Assembly: GCA_944384285.1 (NCBI GenBank)
Contig: CALWSX010000058.1
Coordinates: forward strand, 1 to 6,549
Reading direction: 5' to 3'
Source: an uncultured Lachnospiraceae bacterium
GTDB taxonomy: Bacteria > Bacillota > Clostridia > Lachnospirales > Anaerotignaceae
DNA length: 6,549 nt
Part shown: positions 5,208-6,549 of the stretch, piece by piece
Layout of the letters: each line of letters opens with the position of its first letter
Position numbering within the stretch: position 1 is the stretch's first letter
Position numbers and translations under genes: made by a program
Notes under the pieces: model-generated
The model's input: the letters and a program-made list of their open reading frames with translations, nothing else
Database searches by the model: none
What the model was told of the DNA's origin: nothing

Positions 5208-6549
5208 TTATCCACCATATATCTCATCAAACTCAGATTGAGTTATAAGAACATTTCGAGGTTTACTTCCGTCTTCTTCGCTTACGTATCCTCTCTCTTC
5301 AAGTTCTTCCATTATTCTTGCGGCTCTGTTATAACCTATTCTGAATTGTCTTTGGAGCATAGATACAGAAGCTTTTTGTTTTTTAATTATTAATCTAAGA
5401 GCATCTACAAAAAGTTCGTCTGTAGCTTCTGAATTAGCATCTGTTTTTATTGAAGAAGATGTTATTTTTTCTATCATTTCTTCATCATATTTTGTATTTC
5501 TATGTTGCTTAATAAAAGATACTATATTTTCAACTTCTTTATCAGTAACAAAAGCTCCTTGTATTCTGACAGGCTTATTTAAACCTACAGGACAAAACAG
5601 CATATCACCTTTTCCAAGAAGTTTTTCTGCTCCTGTTGTATCCAAAATTGTTCTTGAATCTATACCGGAAGATACAGCAAATGCAAGTCTTGACGGGATA
5701 TTTGCTTTAATAAGACCTGTAATAACATCTACAGATGGTCTTTGTGTAGCAATTATAAGATGTATACCTGCAGCCCTTGCTTTTTGTGTAAGACGGCAAA
5801 TAGATTCTTCTACTTCTCCAGGTGCTGTCATCATAAGGTCTGCAAGCTCGTCAATAACAATTACTATTTGAGGCATAACATCTTTGTCGCCTCTTTCTTT
5901 TTTCATCTCGTTATATCCTTTTATATCTCTTACATTATATGCGGCAAAATCAGCGTATCTTAATTCCATTTCTCTAACCGCCCAGTTTAAAGCCCCAGAA
6001 GCTTTTTTAGGATCTGTAACAACAGGAATAAGCAAATGCGGTATACCGTTATAAATGCTAAGTTCTACAACTTTTGGATCCACAAGCAAAAGTTTTACAT
6101 GGTTAGGATCAGCCTTATACAAAAGACTTACTATAAGAGTATTTATACAAACACTTTTTCCGGATCCTGTAGCGCCCGCAATTAAAAGATGCGGCATTTT
6201 ACCAAGGTCTGTTATAACAGGGCTTCCTGATATATCCTGACCTACAGCAAAAGCAAGATTTGACGGAAAATTCTTAAAGTCTTCTGTTTCAAGTACTTCT
6301 CTTAAATATACGGCTTTCCTTTCAACATTAGGAACCTCAATCCCTACAGCAGCTTTTCCAGGTATAGGCGCTTCTATTCTTATACCGTTCGCGGCAAGAT
6401 TAAGCGCTAAGTCATCAGCAAGATTTACTATTTTACTTACTTTTACACCTTGGCTTGGTGAAAGTTCATATCTTGTAACGGTAGGACCTTTATTAATCTG
6501 AATTACTTTTGCTTCAACTCCAAAGCTCTTTAATGTAGACTCAAGTTTT
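5208..6549 (-). CDS. ftsK: FtsK/SpoIIIE DNA translocase, C-terminal part (5' end outside the window)
   Basis: The frame stays open to the right edge, giving the last 446 residues. The N-terminal membrane helices, linker and true start are missing; the internal ATG at 6197 is not the start because conserved motor-domain sequence continues upstream of it (for example NKGPTVTRYELSP and APIPGKAAVGIEVPN). The alpha/beta motor domain has the Walker A motif GATGSGKS at 6176-6153 and Walker B IVIVIDELAD at 5867-5838. It also has conserved segments such as IIATQRPSVDVITGLIKANI and TILDTTGAEKLLGKGDML. The C-terminal winged-helix gamma domain at about 5417-5244 contains RIGYNRAARIMEELEERGYV, the part that reads polar DNA signals (KOPS/SRS). 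The protein pumps DNA across the division or sporulation septum as an ATP-driven hexamer. FtsK and SpoIIIE cannot be told apart here; the gene is intact as far as seen. Confidence 0.95.
   Translation of the reverse strand, partial: KLESTLKSFGVEAKVIQINKGPTVTRYELSPSQGVKVSKIVNLADDLALNLAANGIRIEAPIPGKAAVGIEVPNVERKAVYLREVLETEDFKNFPSNLAFAVGQDISGSPVITDLGKMPHLLIAGATGSGKSVCINTLIVSLLYKADPNHVKLLLVDPKVVELSIYNGIPHLLIPVVTDPKKASGALNWAVREMELRYADFAAYNVRDIKGYNEMKKERGDKDVMPQIVIVIDELADLMMTAPGEVEESICRLTQKARAAGIHLIIATQRPSVDVITGLIKANIPSRLAFAVSSGIDSRTILDTTGAEKLLGKGDMLFCPVGLNKPVRIQGAFVTDKEVENIVSFIKQHRNTKYDEEMIEKITSSSIKTDANSEATDELFVDALRLIIKKQKASVSMLQRQFRIGYNRAARIMEELEERGYVSEEDGSKPRNVLITQSEFDEIYGG

Noticed and set aside
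5208..6197. A complete 329-residue gene starting at the ATG at 6197
   Set aside because: The frame continues upstream with conserved FtsK motor sequence to the window edge, and the ATG lies just before Walker A, so it is an internal methionine.

Overview
The window is AT-rich, bacterial and densely coded. Its genes look like those of a low-GC Firmicute, probably a clostridial relative: strong GGAG-type ribosome binding sites, near-consensus sigma-A promoters, A/T-biased codons, a VanW/G5 surface protein, an FtsK/SpoIIIE translocase and, at the left edge, what looks like the start of a T-box leader. This taxonomic reading is an inference from gene types and composition; no rRNA gene is present. 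I see no mobile element, CRISPR array, tRNA or rRNA.

Left part (1-782): a leftward gene for a YbaK-type Cys-tRNA(Pro) deacylase (100-582). Just past its stop lies a perfect leftward promoter (TTGACA, 17 bp, TATAAT), and its transcript begins like a T-box riboswitch that runs off the window. The 200 bp between ybaK and the next gene carry divergent promoters.

Centre (783-4901): a compact rightward four-gene unit with one good promoter at 712-740 and a strong bidirectional terminator at 4871-4901. The genes are a membrane-anchored VanW/G5 protein, an AIR-synthase-like (HypE/PurM fold) protein starting 1 bp after it, a MntP manganese exporter, and a PAP2-family membrane phosphatase. Gaps are 1, 21 and 19 bp, so they are probably co-transcribed. 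Three of the four are membrane or cell-envelope proteins; the AIR-synthase-like member is the functional puzzle.

Right part (4900-6549): two leftward genes, a 69-residue zinc-ribbon protein and the C-terminal 446 residues of an FtsK/SpoIIIE DNA translocase whose 5' part lies beyond the right edge. A 10-bp-stem hairpin separates them.

Most of this is housekeeping content. The points that most merit a second look are the truncated T-box leader beside ybaK, the orphan AIR-synthase-like protein coupled to VanW, and the long acidic cytoplasmic tail of the VanW protein. I found no convincing evidence of a wholly new system.
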